Origin: Polychytrium aggregatum
Lineage: Eukaryota > Chytridiomycota > Chytridiomycetes > Polychytriales
Assembly (NCBI RefSeq): GCF_025602895.1
Contig: NW_026516329.1
Coordinates: 1 to 64,000 of the forward strand
DNA: 64,000 nt
Direction: 5' to 3'
Shown piece by piece: positions 39,869-51,887 of the stretch. Within the stretch, counting starts at the first letter, position 1; each line of letters opens with the position of its first letter. The translations under genes were made by a program, and so were the position numbers. The notes beneath the pieces are model-generated. The model was not told the origin of the DNA, made no database searches, and worked only from the letters and a program-made list of their open reading frames with translations.

Positions 39869-42800
39869 ATGCCAACCGCAGAGGCCACAGCAACCAGAAG
39901 CACCGAGCACAACGAACTCGCCAAAGCCGCCGACCAGCCCCCAGACAACGATGCTGCGAGCGCAAAGCCCAGGGCTCCCCCACACCCACTCAACCATCCG
40001 ATCCAAACACCGCCTATGGATCCATTCGGGCCTTGGGTTCATCCGCTTGCAGCCATGATCCAGTTGGCTGCGACCGAGCCAGAGTGCCTGGCCATCTACA
40101 CCCGCGAAGCTGGCCCCATCGAAAAATATACCTATCGCCAACTGTGGGACAGAGCCTTCTCCGTTGCGCAGTGCCTGAAGCAGCTCCCCGGCTGGACGGA
40201 CGATATGGAAACAGTAGCCTTGCATTTTGAGCCCGAGGCGCACTGGGTATTCTCCACATATGCCGCATGGATTCTCGGAAAGTAGGGCCTCGTTTGTTCA
40301 AACCGTTCGCCTGCCGCATCTCATGCATCCGCTCGTCTGGCGCCAGCCTTTCTCGGGCCATCTTGCTGCCTCTGCGTCCTCGTATTGCTTCATCACGACT
40401 CATGACCTGCCACCCGTTGCACTCGAATTGGCGCCCGGACGTGTCGCCCTTCAACAGAAAGGTCATCAACTTTGCTCTGAATTGGCCTGCCTCCGTGCGC
40501 AACGAAATAGCAAAGCGGTAGGAGCAGCGCATATGAGCTCAACCCGATGCTGCTTTGGACAGCATGCCACCCCAGCACATAGAGGGAGTCAATGGATCCC
40601 ATGCATCGGCCTCGACTGCCAGATTCGCTGACGGCGATGCTATGCAACATCATGGTCTGTCCCAATTCCACTCAAACCAATGCGGTGAACTTTGTGACAA
40701 GACTGAGCATAAAGTTCGTGCTCTACTACTCCGTGGCGCCAGGGCGAATCGAAGGCGTCGAGGCAGTCGACATCGGGTCGTTCTCGCTGGTGAGCAACAT
40801 CCCCCGACCCTCGACAGAGCATCACGGGCCTCTCGATGACAGCTTTGCCTATCTCTGCACCTCAGGAACAACAGGTACGATACTAAGCGGTGCGAGGCAG
40901 AGCTCTTGACTTAGTTACAGGACAGAGGCTTTCGCCGCTGGTTACTTTCGCAATCATATACTCCACGGGAGATGTCCATCGACTAACACGATCACGGTCT
41001 CACCCCGATAGGCACCCCGAAGACGTAAGCGTTCCCGCCGCCAGTCCGCGCGTCTGCATCAGCAAAATATGGACCGCTGCTAGGCCTCTCAGGTCGGTTG
41101 CAGACAAAGAGATGTGATAATTAACAGCGTCGATGTGGCTCCAGCTTCCCGATTTCTCATACGGCTGGTCGGATGACGCGGCCTTCGTATGGTGGGCCCT
41201 ACCGCGGAAACTGTATCTTCCAGGTGAGCCCGCAGTTCGAATAAAATGGCACAGGCCTGTGCAACAACAAGATCTCTGAACGATCCGAATTCATTCTAAC
41301 TTGATTGCAGAAACCATCCTTTTCGGCATCGTTTGGATCACTTGCCATGAGTTCAAACATCAAAGGCTCCGTTTGGTTTCCCAAGCTGACGCAGAACTAT
41401 GCTGAACAAGCCCGGAGCGTTGTGGACCTGCTTGACGACGGACTGGACATCCTCAAAGGAGTAAGATGCGCTGGTGATTGTGACGATCAAATGTACCTGC
41501 GATCGGCCGAGGCTCGGGCACAGCATCCACAGCATCCACAGCATCCACAGCATCCACAGCATCCACAGCATCCACAGCATCCACAGCATCCACAGCATCC
41601 ACAGCATCCACAGCATCCACAGCATCCACAGCATCCACAGCATCCACAGCATCCACAGCATCCACAGCATCCACAGCATCCACAGCATCCACAGCATCCA
41701 CAGCATCCACAGCATCCACAGCATCCACAGCATCCACAGCATCCACAGCATCCACAGCATCCACAGCATCCACAGCATCCACAGCACTCCGCCCCGCCTC
41801 TTGAATGCATCGGCATGGTCGAATTGACTGTTATGTCTTCCACTCAATTTATCCTGAACAGACGCCATCCTTCATCAAAATTGTCTTTCGCGTCGCAACC
41901 AGAGAGCGACCGCACCAGACTTGGCCGCACACTAAGCAGATCAGCATGGGATCGGAGCTGATCCCGATTGCGATGGTTTGGTGGGTTAAGGAGCTGTGTC
42001 CGAATGCTCTGATTCAGTGCGGATATGCTTCCAGCGAGGTGAGTAAGCGATCATGCATAACTCAAGGCGATTACTGTCCGATCAATGTCAACACAAAAGA
42101 TTCAATTGCGGACCAAGATGCAATAGTAACGTACATGATTTATTGGCACCAATGTAGTCATCGGTTATACAGGCCTTTGGATTCTGCGTGATTCGACCCT
42201 CTGATCCTACTCCAGAGCGCCTGGTGTACTCCATCAAGCGACCCAACGTTACTTGTCTTCTCTTTGATGAAGACGGAAATCCAGTGGATCGGAATGTGTC
42301 CAACAGCGGAATACTCGTCTTTGCCGTTGGCAAAGATGACTCCGTCAGGAACCATCCCAGTTTTGTTCAGTCAAACAGAGAAGACAGGCTCGCCTCATTC
42401 GGTTACCTTGAGGATGGATCTCCTCGCGTTTGCACCATGGATCATGTCGAGCTTGTAGATGACGACAAGTTTGTGGTGTTTGGAAGGTGGGTGCCTGGTA
42501 ACGTGAAGTGGATGCATTGAAGACTGTTGCTTGGTACTCCAAACAAAACACAATTAACACGTCGTTCACGCTCCAGGGTCGGCCAGAAAGTCAAAGTGAA
42601 TGGTGTTTTTGTAGACCTCAATTCGCTCGAGAACATCGTGACAACCACGCTTTCCCACATGGTGTCCGACTGTATCTTCATTCAGACTTCCGAGCTTGAG
42701 ATTATATTGATTTACTCACCAAACAAAGATTCAAACATTTCTACAACTCCCAAGCAAGTTCTCGAGGCTGCAGAGAGTATTCTACTTCTCCAAAATATCC

Positions 42801-44740
42801 CAAAGGTCCCGATCCACAACTGCTTGGAGCTCGACGAGTTCCCCTTCAACGACTCGGGCAAGCGCGACCTCAAGAAGCTCAGGCGCATCGCCGAGAATGT
42901 CGATCAGTTCGGCAAGTCGGTCGAGTACCCTCCCCTAAAACTCACCAACACTCCCCTGTCCCGCACTGCCGCCAAGATCTCCACACTTGGCAGCCAGATC
43001 ATCGACAACCCCGCCCTCGACGGCCGCAACTACTACATCGGCGGCGTCGGCTTTGACTCGCTGAGTGTCGGCCGTCTGGCCCTCGCCATCAAGGACGAGT
43101 TCAATGTTGAGATCTCGCCACTGATCCTCCTGTCGAACGGAATGACACCGACTGATGTCGCCCAGCTAGTTGTCGACATCCTCGACGACAGACCGATGAT
43201 TCCGCCGACAGTTGATCTGGCTGCCGAGGCCGCCAAGCTCGACGATGCGAGTGTGACGGCCGAGGGTCTCCCTCCGTTTGTCTATCCCAAGGACCCTCGC
43301 GGCATCGTCCTGACCGGTGCCACTGGCTTCCTCGGTGCCTTCCTGGTCTTTGAGCTGGCCCACAAGTTCCCTCGGGCCAAGATCTACTGCCTGGTCCGAG
43401 CCCCGACCGAGCAGGTGGCTGTCGAGCGCATCATCAGCACGGCTCAGAAGCTGGTCCTCGATCCGAGCCAGAGAGCCTTCCTCGACCACAGCCTCAAGTC
43501 TCGACTCGTTGGACTGTGCGGCAACCTGTCGCAGGACAAGTGGGGACTCTCGGACGAGCGATGGAAGGAGATCAGCGAGGAGACCGACATGATTGTTCAC
43601 AACGGCGCCGAGGTCCACTGGCTGTTTGACTATGACAGACTCAGGGGACCCAACGTCCTCAGTACGGCGACGGCCCTGAGACTGGCCACAACCCACCACC
43701 TGAAGCCGCTGCATTACATCTCGACCATCGGCACGATCCCGATGGCCAAGAAGGCAGACAAGCCGCTCGAGGAGACGATCTACTCGGCCTGGAACATCTC
43801 TGGCGGGTATGGCCAGACCAAGTGGGTCTCTGAGCAGCTGGTCAACAAGGCACGATCGAGGGGAGTACCTGCGACGATCATTCGCCCAGCCGTCATTGCT
43901 GGCGACAGCCAGTACGGAGGTGAGTCGAGTGTGGTGTGATGTGGTGTGATGTGATGGAGATGTCTCATTCGCTCATATGAACTGGCCATGAATCGATGGT
44001 CTCGATTGTCAAGTGCCACTCATCACCAACTAATACCAACTGACACCTTCACACCCACCATCGCTCTAGTGTCCAACTCTGATGACTATATCTGGCGATA
44101 TGTCAAGGGATGCATCCAACTCGGTGTTGCTCCCTCGCACGCCACTCTCGTCACGATGACCATGGATCCCGTCGACCACGTCGCCAAGGTGGTTGCCGAG
44201 ATTGCCGGCACGGAGGAGTCCCTGTCCAAGTTTGTGTTCCACATCAGCGACTCGGAGCACAGGTGAGGAGTGTGTGATGTGGTGTGAAGTGCGATGTGGT
44301 GTGCGATATGGTGGATGGTGGATCCTGACTCTGATTACTCACTCACTCACTCACTCACTCACTCACTCACTCACTCACTCACTCACCGCAGTGTCCTCTC
44401 CGAGACCCGGCTGTTTGAGATTGTCAGGAACCATGGCTGGCCGATCCTGTTCGAGACCCGCGAGCAGTTCAAAGAGGCATTTCACTCCCACCCCGCCGTC
44501 GAGAGCAACGCCCTGTTCCCGCTCATGCACATCATGATGGACATGTCCTTCAAGATCGACAACGCCAACACCCGCTCGATCTACCCGACTCCCTGTCCCT
44601 CGCTGGAGGGGGTTGTCGAGAAGTGTATCAGCTACTTGAACCACGCTCGCTTCCTTCCCAACCCCATCAAACCGTCGAGCGAGCTGAAGGACGAGGAGTA
44701 TCCCGAAGTCAGCATCTTTGGCCGCACCGGACGTAGCTAG
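39869..44740 (+). CDS. NRPS-like adenylation-carrier-reductase protein
   Basis: Multi-exon; the architecture is A-T-R, as in fungal carboxylic acid reductases and Lys2-like enzymes: ATP-dependent activation of a carboxylic acid, loading on phosphopantetheine, then NADPH reduction to an aldehyde. Adenylation motifs: YLCTSGTTG (near 40850), TPKT, FPISHTAG (near 41143), CGYASSEAFGFCVIR across the 42039-42172 intron, and the NDSGKRDLKKL lysine. The carrier site is GVGFDSLS. The reductase has LTGATGFLGAFL and GYGQTKWVSEQL (Tyr/Lys pair). Well-supported introns: 41461-41939, 42039-42172, 42487-42577, 43920-44069, 44263-44391. Junctions between about 40280 and 41310 are unresolved and the frame shifts there, so the A domain may carry more introns or be damaged. 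The start is uncertain (ATG at 39785 or 39869). Substrate unknown. Confidence 0.78.
41519..41786. repeat. 9-bp minisatellite (CATCCACAG)n within intron
   Basis: About 29 near-perfect copies of CATCCACAG lie inside intron 41461-41939 of the NRPS-like gene. Each unit ends in CAG and resembles a 3' splice site. There are few or no variants, which indicates recent expansion. Confidence 0.95.
44337..44386. repeat. (ACTC)n microsatellite in last intron
   Basis: About 12 copies of the tetranucleotide ACTC lie in intron 44263-44391, ending close to the CGCAG acceptor. Confidence 0.95.
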
Positions 44741-44953
44741 ATACCACGGTACCAGATCAATGACACACCGCACTCTGATCGCCAGCCTATACTGGTTCGA
44801 TTTACAGCCAATCCAATAAAAAACGGCACACCCCGGATATTGGTCGTTGAGCGGGTATTTTGTTGCCTTAGAACATCGCGAGCTGGACAAACAGCTCTCC
44901 GAGGATACTTTATGTCTTTTCCTCCAGTCTCAATAACAAAGCATTTATTAAAG

Positions 44954-45003
<50 letters not shown>

Positions 45004-45125
45004 ACGATTCTTATCGCTGCGCTGGTATTCATGCAACCCACAAGCCAAAGCAACGGCGACGCAACATTGTCCAGATTTCTCCGCGCACCATAGGTCATAT
45101 ATGGCAAAATTGTTCAAACTCACAA
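44741..45125. other. Intergenic region with (CT)n tract
   Basis: About 385 bp between the reductase stop and tRNA-Arg. It contains a CT dinucleotide run (about 44959-44998). No gene is seen. Confidence 0.6.
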
Positions 45126-45198
45126 GGGCGTGTAGATCAGTGGATAGATCGTCTGACTTCGGATCAGAAGGTCGCAGGTTCGAACCCTGTCTCGCTCG
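45126..45198 (+). tRNA. tRNA-Arg(TCG), copy 1
   Basis: The anticodon stem TCTGA/TCAGA has loop CTTCGGA, giving TCG. The D stem is GATC/GATC and the T arm GCAGGTTCGAACCCTGT. The acceptor GGGCGTG/CTCGCTC has a G-U at pair 2 and a T-T mismatch at pair 6. An identical 73-nt copy is at 63261-63333 on the other strand, which argues that the unusual acceptor is tolerated. Confidence 0.85.
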
Positions 45199-46095
45199 CA
45201 TTGTTTTGCTCCTCTCTCCCTGACGAGTCTCTCCGTGTTCACAATCTGTCTCTCAGCGTTTCCAAAATGAAATGGGACACCCCGTTTTGAGCCATGCCGG
45301 GGCTTTTTTTCTGTGACCTGTATACACCCATCCACTCATTGCGTTCATGGCCAAACACAGCACCCTCGATTTCCGCATCGCTGCACTCGGAGGCTGCCAA
45401 AGTGATCTGTTCTATTTCTTATGGCATAGTTAGACGCATGCCATCGCATACTACGCTGACAAATGGGTTGTTGGCAGGTGTCCCAGTGTCCCATTTCCCC
45501 CTGAATCCAGTGTACACAACTTTTTTTCTCTCTCTCTCCTTTGTCAGCTCGCCTGGATATGGTCTGCATTAGATGTATTTGCCCAGTCGCTACTTGGAAA
45601 AAAGGGAAGGACATGCTGACGGATCCCGCTGTGCATTTTGCTGGCGATTGCTCGTCCAGCACGCCGACATTTCCCTCAATCATCTCATCGCCATATACCG
45701 ATATTAGCACGGCCTACGCACTCCGGGGATCTTCAAACCAACCCATTCACACTGCCAGGCCACGCCCGACTCTGTGTTCTGGCTTGCAGCAAAGCCAGAA
45801 CCAGGACTCTCCTGTCCCAACAGAGAGCCAAGCGCATCCCGGCACCACATCGATATGGGAGAGGAACAAACGAGCTACTTACTAGGGAGTGTGTGTAAAA
45901 GCAACGGTATGTACATGTGTCATTGGAGGGAGGGGAAAGGGGGGGGGAGAAACGGAGAAACGGAGAAACGGAGAAGAGGAGAAGAGGAGAAGAGGAGTAG
46001 AGGAAAAGAGAAGCGGATGGCAGGTCCGCCACCTCCACGAGTCATCGAGTTGTCGTTCAAATCAAAAGTCAGGGAGGAAGGGAGGAGGCCCATGC
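45199..46095. other. Intergenic region
   Basis: About 900 bp between tRNA-Arg and the stop of the C2H2 gene. It includes a purine-rich GGAGAAACGGA tract (about 45940-46015). No supported gene. Confidence 0.5.
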
Positions 46096-48338
46096 CTACT
46101 CCAGATCATGATCATCTTCTTCGGAATGCTCGTTCTCGGACTTGGAGCCACGTTTGGCCGTGCCCGAGTTTTTGCCTCGGTTACGGATTCGAGCCGGGGG
46201 GAGAATACCATTGCAGACATCCAAGTGTTCCTTGTGCACATGTGCTCTATAGAAACCAAGCCCGCACTTGTGGCATTGGTACGCGCACGTGCTTCCGTGG
46301 AGACGACGGATGTGCACTTGCAGATCATATTTGCTCACAAAGCTCATTTCGCAGCTTGTGCATTTGAAGGGCCGTTCGCCTGTTCAAGCGGAAGGGTTAG
46401 AGCGCTGGGCAATCAGTAACGACAGAGCGGCTGCTTGAGAGCCGCGCCAAGCTCATTGTGGTCGTGGCTCGATCCGCTCGGATAGACAATCTCATCGATT
46501 TCCAGGACATGGATGACTCGTACTTACACGAATGGCGCATGAAGTGGCTCTCGAGGCGATCCGGTCGATGGAAAGACCGGTTGCACCCTTCGAACGTGCA
46601 ATGGTAGACCTTCTTTTCAGGAGGGGGAGGCCGCCGAACCCGTTTCCGGATCGGGCCCCCGCCGGCACTGACGAGCTCGTGCTCGGATAGAGAGCCGCTG
46701 ATGCTGTTGAGCGAAGTGACACTATTGAGGGTGTCGTCGGATTCATTGTAGGCATCCATAAGGGCCTGTGGATTGGCCAAACCCAGGGCAGACTTTGCGA
46801 GAACTTGGTCGGGGGGCAGTGCCCCCGACTGCGATGCACGCAGAGGCTGTGTAAGGGACTGGAGTTGCTGTGGCGAATGCAACGAAGGTTGAAATGGCTG
46901 TGTGGACTTTTGAAGCGGCTGGGGATGCGGCTGGGAGAAGGACTGGAGCGATTGCGAGAGTGTGTGCTGGAGCGGCTGCTGAAGCGACTGCTGGAGCGAC
47001 TGCTGGAGCGTCTGTTGCGGCGATTGAAGAGCTTGTGGCAGAGATGGGAACGGTTGCTGCTGTTGCTGTGGTTGCTGCTGAGGATGTTGAGAGTGCCGAT
47101 GATGCTGATGGGACTGCGACTGCGGATGCTGGAACTGCTGTTGTTGGTGCTGTTGGTGTTGTTGGTGTTGCTGCTGTTGTTGCTGCATGGCCTGGAGGAA
47201 TTGGACATTTGGGGACTGTGCGATCAGCAGCGGATCGGGACAGTAAACCAGCGTCGCCGAGCTTGCTTGTCTGGATGGCGTGGGACAGGAAAAGAGAGTG
47301 TCGTTAGAGCACATCGTTCATGGCAGCGGGCGAAGCCGAGGGCCTGTCTGCTGGCACCGCGGAGGAGGCTTGTCGCGGGGAACGAGCAAAAGCGACGGAC
47401 GCATCGCGGCCACGCGATCAGGAATCCCACGAGGCGCTGTTAACCGGACATCAGGGTGGCTCTCGACGACCACGGCGGTATGCCCGCACCAATCCGCAGG
47501 ATCGACAGGGGAAGATGAGCCGTGTGCGCTGAGCAGTCGGCACTGGAGACGAAACAAACTGGGGAGGCTGGGCGGCCAAAGCCAATAGCGACTGCAAACA
47601 CTAGAAAACAAAAGAGAGTGCGCTCCAAAAGGTAGAATGGCAAAAACAGCCCACCCTTACAAAAGCCAAAAATAAGACCAAGAGTTCCATCCAAAATACA
47701 GGCGGCAGCAGCAACGACGACGATGATCGGACATCCGATTGTACGGGTACCAAGCCGGTGCGCCACTCGGTCGGCAGACCACCACCGCCCGACAACGAGA
47801 CGAGATCGGACCATGCTGCGGCCCGAGTGAATGACGAGATCAGGCTCGTCAAAGACACGTTCAAGTACCTTGATGGTCCCATCAGTGACGAATCGAGGAC
47901 GTTCTCAGGGCGTTGCGGGATCCGGGACAAGACAGACGATAGATCCAGGGAGCTGCTCTGGGGCTGGATGGCAGCAAGATGTTGCTGTGGTTGCTGCTGG
48001 GCCTGGGGTCGCGGAGGCACAAAGCCAGAAAAGGGATGCGACTGCGGGTGGAAATGTTCGGCGGAAGGGTACGGATGGGTGATCTGCTGCAGGGGTATAA
48101 ACTGACTGCTGGTAGGATAGGGTTGGAGATAGAGTGGTTGAAGCGACGACGGAGCAAAGGGGGAGGGCGACGACGCCGCGGACGAGGCCGATCGATCAGC
48201 GGTGGTGGGCAGAGACATGGGGCCGGCAAAGAGAGGCGACGACGAGTAAAATGACTGGGCGGGAACACCAGCGGCGGTGGACGGGTCCTCTTCTTCCAGT
48301 ACCGAGTCCTCTGGAGGGGGCGGCAGCAGCGAGGTCAT
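46096..48338 (-). CDS. C2H2 zinc-finger transcription factor
   Basis: 498 aa from exons 48338-47869, 47270-46528 and 46379-46096 (total divisible by three; introns 598 and 148 nt). Residues 1-155 are Pro/Ser/Gln-rich. Exon 2 carries a long Gln/His-rich stretch (QQQQ and HQQHQQ) of the kind found in activation domains. Three C2H2 fingers follow: CTFEGCNRSFHRPDRLESHF, then across the splice ERPFKCTSCEMSF...HIRRLH, then YQCHKCGLGFYRAHVHKEHL...C, where the last ligand is Cys. The tail is basic and then acidic. A nuclear DNA-binding regulator is likely; targets are unknown. The HGERPF-type linker is HSCERPF here because of the splice phase. Confidence 0.85.
46900..47190 (-). repeat. Gln/His-coding triplet repeats
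   Basis: Imperfect CAG/CAA/CAC triplets (coding strand) in the zinc-finger gene encode runs of Gln and His, and a downstream 12-bp-like unit encodes LQQSLQQ. Confidence 0.8.
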
Positions 48339-49337
48339 GCACGAGAGAGGAGGAAGGCGAGGAGAAGCGAGCAGGATGATAGGGGGGGATGACGAAGGCG
48401 GCTGGTGGCTCGCAAGAGAGGCAGGGGAGGGGAGGGGCGACGGCAGCGGACAGGAGGCCGATCGGGCCGCGGAGGGTGGTGCCGAGAGTGGTGCCGAGAC
48501 AACAGGAACACGAAGGACAGGACGGGTCCGGCAGCGAACGCAACAGGACGAGAGCAGGTCAGGGCAAAGAAGAACAACGTGCGGCGCCCAAGACCAACCC
48601 GAAACCAGGCGAAAAGCAAAATCGTCACTGTGACCGAAGCGAACACGTGCGGGCCGAGTGGGGACAAGCGACAGTGGTTCTGTGCAGTGGTTCCGTGAAG
48701 CCTCGTTCTGTGCGCTGTATGTGCTGCGCTGCGCCGCGATTGGCTGTGTGTGTTGAAGGTTGTGCTGTGCTGTTGGTTGTGCTGTGCTGCTGGTTGTGCT
48801 GTGCTGCTGGTTGTGTCTGTGTTGAGGGTTGTGGTGCACTGTGCTGTCGCATGTTGTGCTGCACCCGCTGGTCGTGTCACTTCTGTGCTGCCTCTCTTCG
48901 CTCACTCTGTGTCCTCCCCCCTTGTCCTGCCCGAGTTCTTCCGCTGTTCCCAGCCGCCCTTGCCCGGCCCACAAGCTGCGTGGGAATTCTGTGTCGTGGC
49001 CTGGTGCTGCCGCCTGTGCTCCCACAGACCCCGTGCCTCGCTCCCGCTTCTGTTCGTGTGGGGTCGTCCCGATGTGTGCATGTGCCCTTGCCCACCCACC
49101 CTCTCTGGGGCTTGCGGTCTCTGGCCTGTGCTTCTGGTCACCCACTCGCACTGCCCCTGGGTAACCCGCCATCGCGCCCATATGCTCGGCTGCCATCGTG
49201 CAGTGCGCACGACATATATTCTTCGGACTTGCTCGCCTACAGACGTGAACGCTGGCTGCTCACCGAAAGGAGCCTTGCATCGTGGACCGGGAGGAGCAAT
49301 CGTCTCTGGACGAGTGGATTGGCTGGTCCTTGGCCAT
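48339..49337. other. Intergenic region
   Basis: About 1 kb holding the zinc-finger gene promoter. A GTTGTGCTGTGCTG-type tandem repeat lies at about 48750-48850. Long open frames here are compositional and have no recognisable domain. Confidence 0.5.
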
Positions 49338-50950
49338 TTACGAATCCTTGGGATAGGGGGCGCCAATGAGCTCGTCGTTCTCTTGCCACTTTTGCTTGGC
49401 CTTGACGTCCTTATGAGTGTCCTGTCCAAAGCCCACCAGGTTGTCGGACGCACGCTGGAACATATCGGGGAAGGCAACGCGGTGGATGACCGGCTTCTCA
49501 ATGAGGTTCCAGATCAGTTGGTCGTTGGCCTCGCGCTTGCGGATCGCAAACCACTTTTCGTTCTCGGCATGAATCTTGTCGTTGCTGATGGCGAGCGAGT
49601 TCAGGAACTCGGCCAGAGGATGTACCTCCTTGCCCGCCGACAGGTATTCGTTGCCACGGTAGATGAACACGCCCAGGATCAGAGTACCCAGGAGCTTTGT
49701 CCAGAACGGAGACGAAAAGTTCTCGCCGCGTCCACCGGCGCCGGTGTCGCTGCCGTCAATGACGCCGTGCGAGTTGGTGCCGTGCTTGGGGGCCTGGGGT
49801 ATCGTTACCGTGTCTTGCCAGAAGCCACCGGGGTACAGCTCTTCGTGAGGCCATCTGAGGACCACGAGCCAAACACGACATTTGAGGTGTTGATGTATAT
49901 GCCGTACATGTCGGAGGAGAGCCGATGGATGTCGCGTGGGTGTTGTGTAGCATCAATGGTCGGTAGCGATGGATTTCCAAATCGCGGTGGAGGGGTCCGA
50001 CGGCAGATATCCAGATGATGATGCATTGCAGTACGGCAAGACCATGACAAAACCACGTCGAAACGCCGGATTCGGGTTCGGATGCGGATGCCGGAGCCAG
50101 CACGTCCAGACAAGCAGATCGATCGGTTGTCGCCCAGACACCACGTCCAGACGCCGCGTCCAAGAGCGTTGTTCGTCGTTCAGTTCAGTCAGGCAGCCGT
50201 CATAGATCGGTTGCGTAAGCCGAGGGCGTGTCGATATTCGGCGTAGAGTGGTCGTTGTAAATCGGCATTGCCGAGGGATGGAATACATCAAAAGCACCAA
50301 ACAAGATCCATTCGTTAGATTGGACTGCAAAGGTGTTTGTCCAAGTTCATCGACAATGACGATAATCCCCAATCCTCGACCGCCCAAATGAACGCCCGAG
50401 CATTCATTCAGTTGGTGTCTACTGTCGACACTGAGCGGCTTTCCGATGGCGGCCCAGCTGCCGTCCTCGTCAGAGCAAGGAAACCGGGCATCCGATCCAC
50501 GATCCACCCCCGCAACATAACCAATCCATTCCGTCCAAAGCACGATCCCCTTTCCATCCGAAAGAATGTCCCAGTGGATATCCAATATCTGGGATCCAAA
50601 GTCCTGCGCCTCACTCTGGGCCGCCTTCAAATGTCCCCCGTCCTCCTTGCTGTTTCGTCTCGGAAGTTTTGGAAGTCGCTTCGATGGATTGGGATCGCCC
50701 TGGCGATATCCCCGGAGCCGTATGCATAGAAACCATGGCCACCGGACTTCGACGCCTGCCAATATGGTCACTCAATCCGTAGCTGGTCTGCCACTTACTC
50801 TCGGGCGACTTTCAGATACTCTTCGGGATGCAGCTTCTCGGGGGCGCTGTGATCATCGTGGTGGGCACCACCGCGGACGGCGCTGGAGGAGGAGAGGCTG
50901 CGAATCGCCGCGGCACTACGGGAGCGTGTGGCGAGGATGCGGAGGGCCAT
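49338..50950 (-). CDS. Small mitochondrial inner-membrane protein, possible complex I subunit
   Basis: 222 aa from exons 50950-50799 and 49854-49338 (944-nt intron; total divisible by three). The N-terminus MALRILATRSRSAAAIRSLSS is an amphipathic, Arg/Ser-rich mitochondrial presequence with no acidic residues. A His/Asp-rich segment follows. The splice creates AREWPHEELYPGGFW. One membrane segment (LLGTLILGVFIY) lies near the middle, then a soluble tail with KWFAIRKREANDQLIW. This layout (presequence, one TM, tail of about 100 residues) resembles single-TM accessory subunits of NADH dehydrogenase, but I cannot assign a specific subunit. An alternative start at 50977 adds nine residues. Confidence 0.7.
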
Positions 50951-51234
50951 GGTCGTGGGCTTGAGCGGGAGCACCATTGCTGCTGTTCGTTTCGTGGAGG
51001 CGCTTGCGACAGATAGCGGCAGCAGCTCTTGCAGGACGCAACCCTCGACAGGAAACCGATGTTGGGGGCTCGAAAAAAGAGAGAAACGGCGGGGGGTGTT
51101 CCGTGGCACCAGCGAGGGACGGCCGACACATACACCTGGCTCGAACCGCCCACACGAATCGATTTCATTTTCATTTCCGATCCAAATTGAATCCATTAGC
51201 GCAGCCACGCGCAGTCCGACAAGTAGCTGCGCAT

Positions 51235-51235
<1 letters not shown>

Positions 51236-51289
<54 letters not shown>
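51236..51289. repeat. (CA)n microsatellite
   Basis: About 26 CA dinucleotides without interruption. Confidence 0.95.
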
Positions 51290-51292
<3 letters not shown>

Positions 51293-51383
51293 GCGGCACA
51301 AGGCAAGGCAAGGCGCGGCTGAGGGTGTCTGTACATCCGCGCTCGGGCGGCCGGCCTGTGCCACCGACGGTGGTGGCTGGTGG

Positions 51384-51386
<3 letters not shown>

Positions 51387-51455
<69 letters not shown>

Positions 51456-51458
51456 GAG

Positions 51459-51490
<32 letters not shown>
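51387..51490. repeat. (CAACAG)n microsatellite
   Basis: About 17 hexanucleotide units, interrupted once by CGAGAG. Confidence 0.95.
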
Positions 51491-51492
<2 letters not shown>

Positions 51493-51887
51493 TGCCACAG
51501 AAACAGCAGCAGGCCACACACAAAGCAACGGCACACGCACAAAACAGCAACCGGACCAATCAGCCAGCACCTGGCGCGCCGCTGCGGTCGCACTTGGCAT
51601 CCCTGTACCACCACCGCCACCGTCCCGATGCCACGTGGTGCGGCGCCGCTTCCTGGCTCGCGTCGATCGCAATCTGCTCAGCCGTGTTTCTCCGTCCCAA
51701 GGCTGGGGGGGGGAAGGAAGGAAAGGAGGGGAACTGGGCCTGGGTCGCCGCGGCTGTCCTGCGGGGGGGCGACCCATCCGGCTCCTGCCTGGCTCCCGGT
51801 CTTCTGCCGCCGTCGCTGCTGCCGCTCTGTCTGCCGGCCATCCCCTCATCGCCCAGAGCGACGCCGCCGTCGCCGGCTGCTACTTCT

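Larger units (their letters stand above)
50951..51887. other. Divergent intergenic region with microsatellites
   Basis: About 940 bp between divergent starts of the mitochondrial protein and the aspartic protease. It contains a CA dinucleotide run (about 51236-51289) and a CAACAG run (about 51387-51490). Open frames across it reflect the repeats. Confidence 0.6.

Noticed and set aside
41521-41784. Array of short direct repeats resembling a CRISPR
   Set aside because: Uninterrupted 9-bp tandem units with no unique spacers, in a eukaryotic intron; it is a minisatellite.
48389-50018. Long Cys/Leu-rich open frames
   Set aside because: Compositional frames over a GTGCTGTGCTG repeat and antisense to the mitochondrial protein; no motif.
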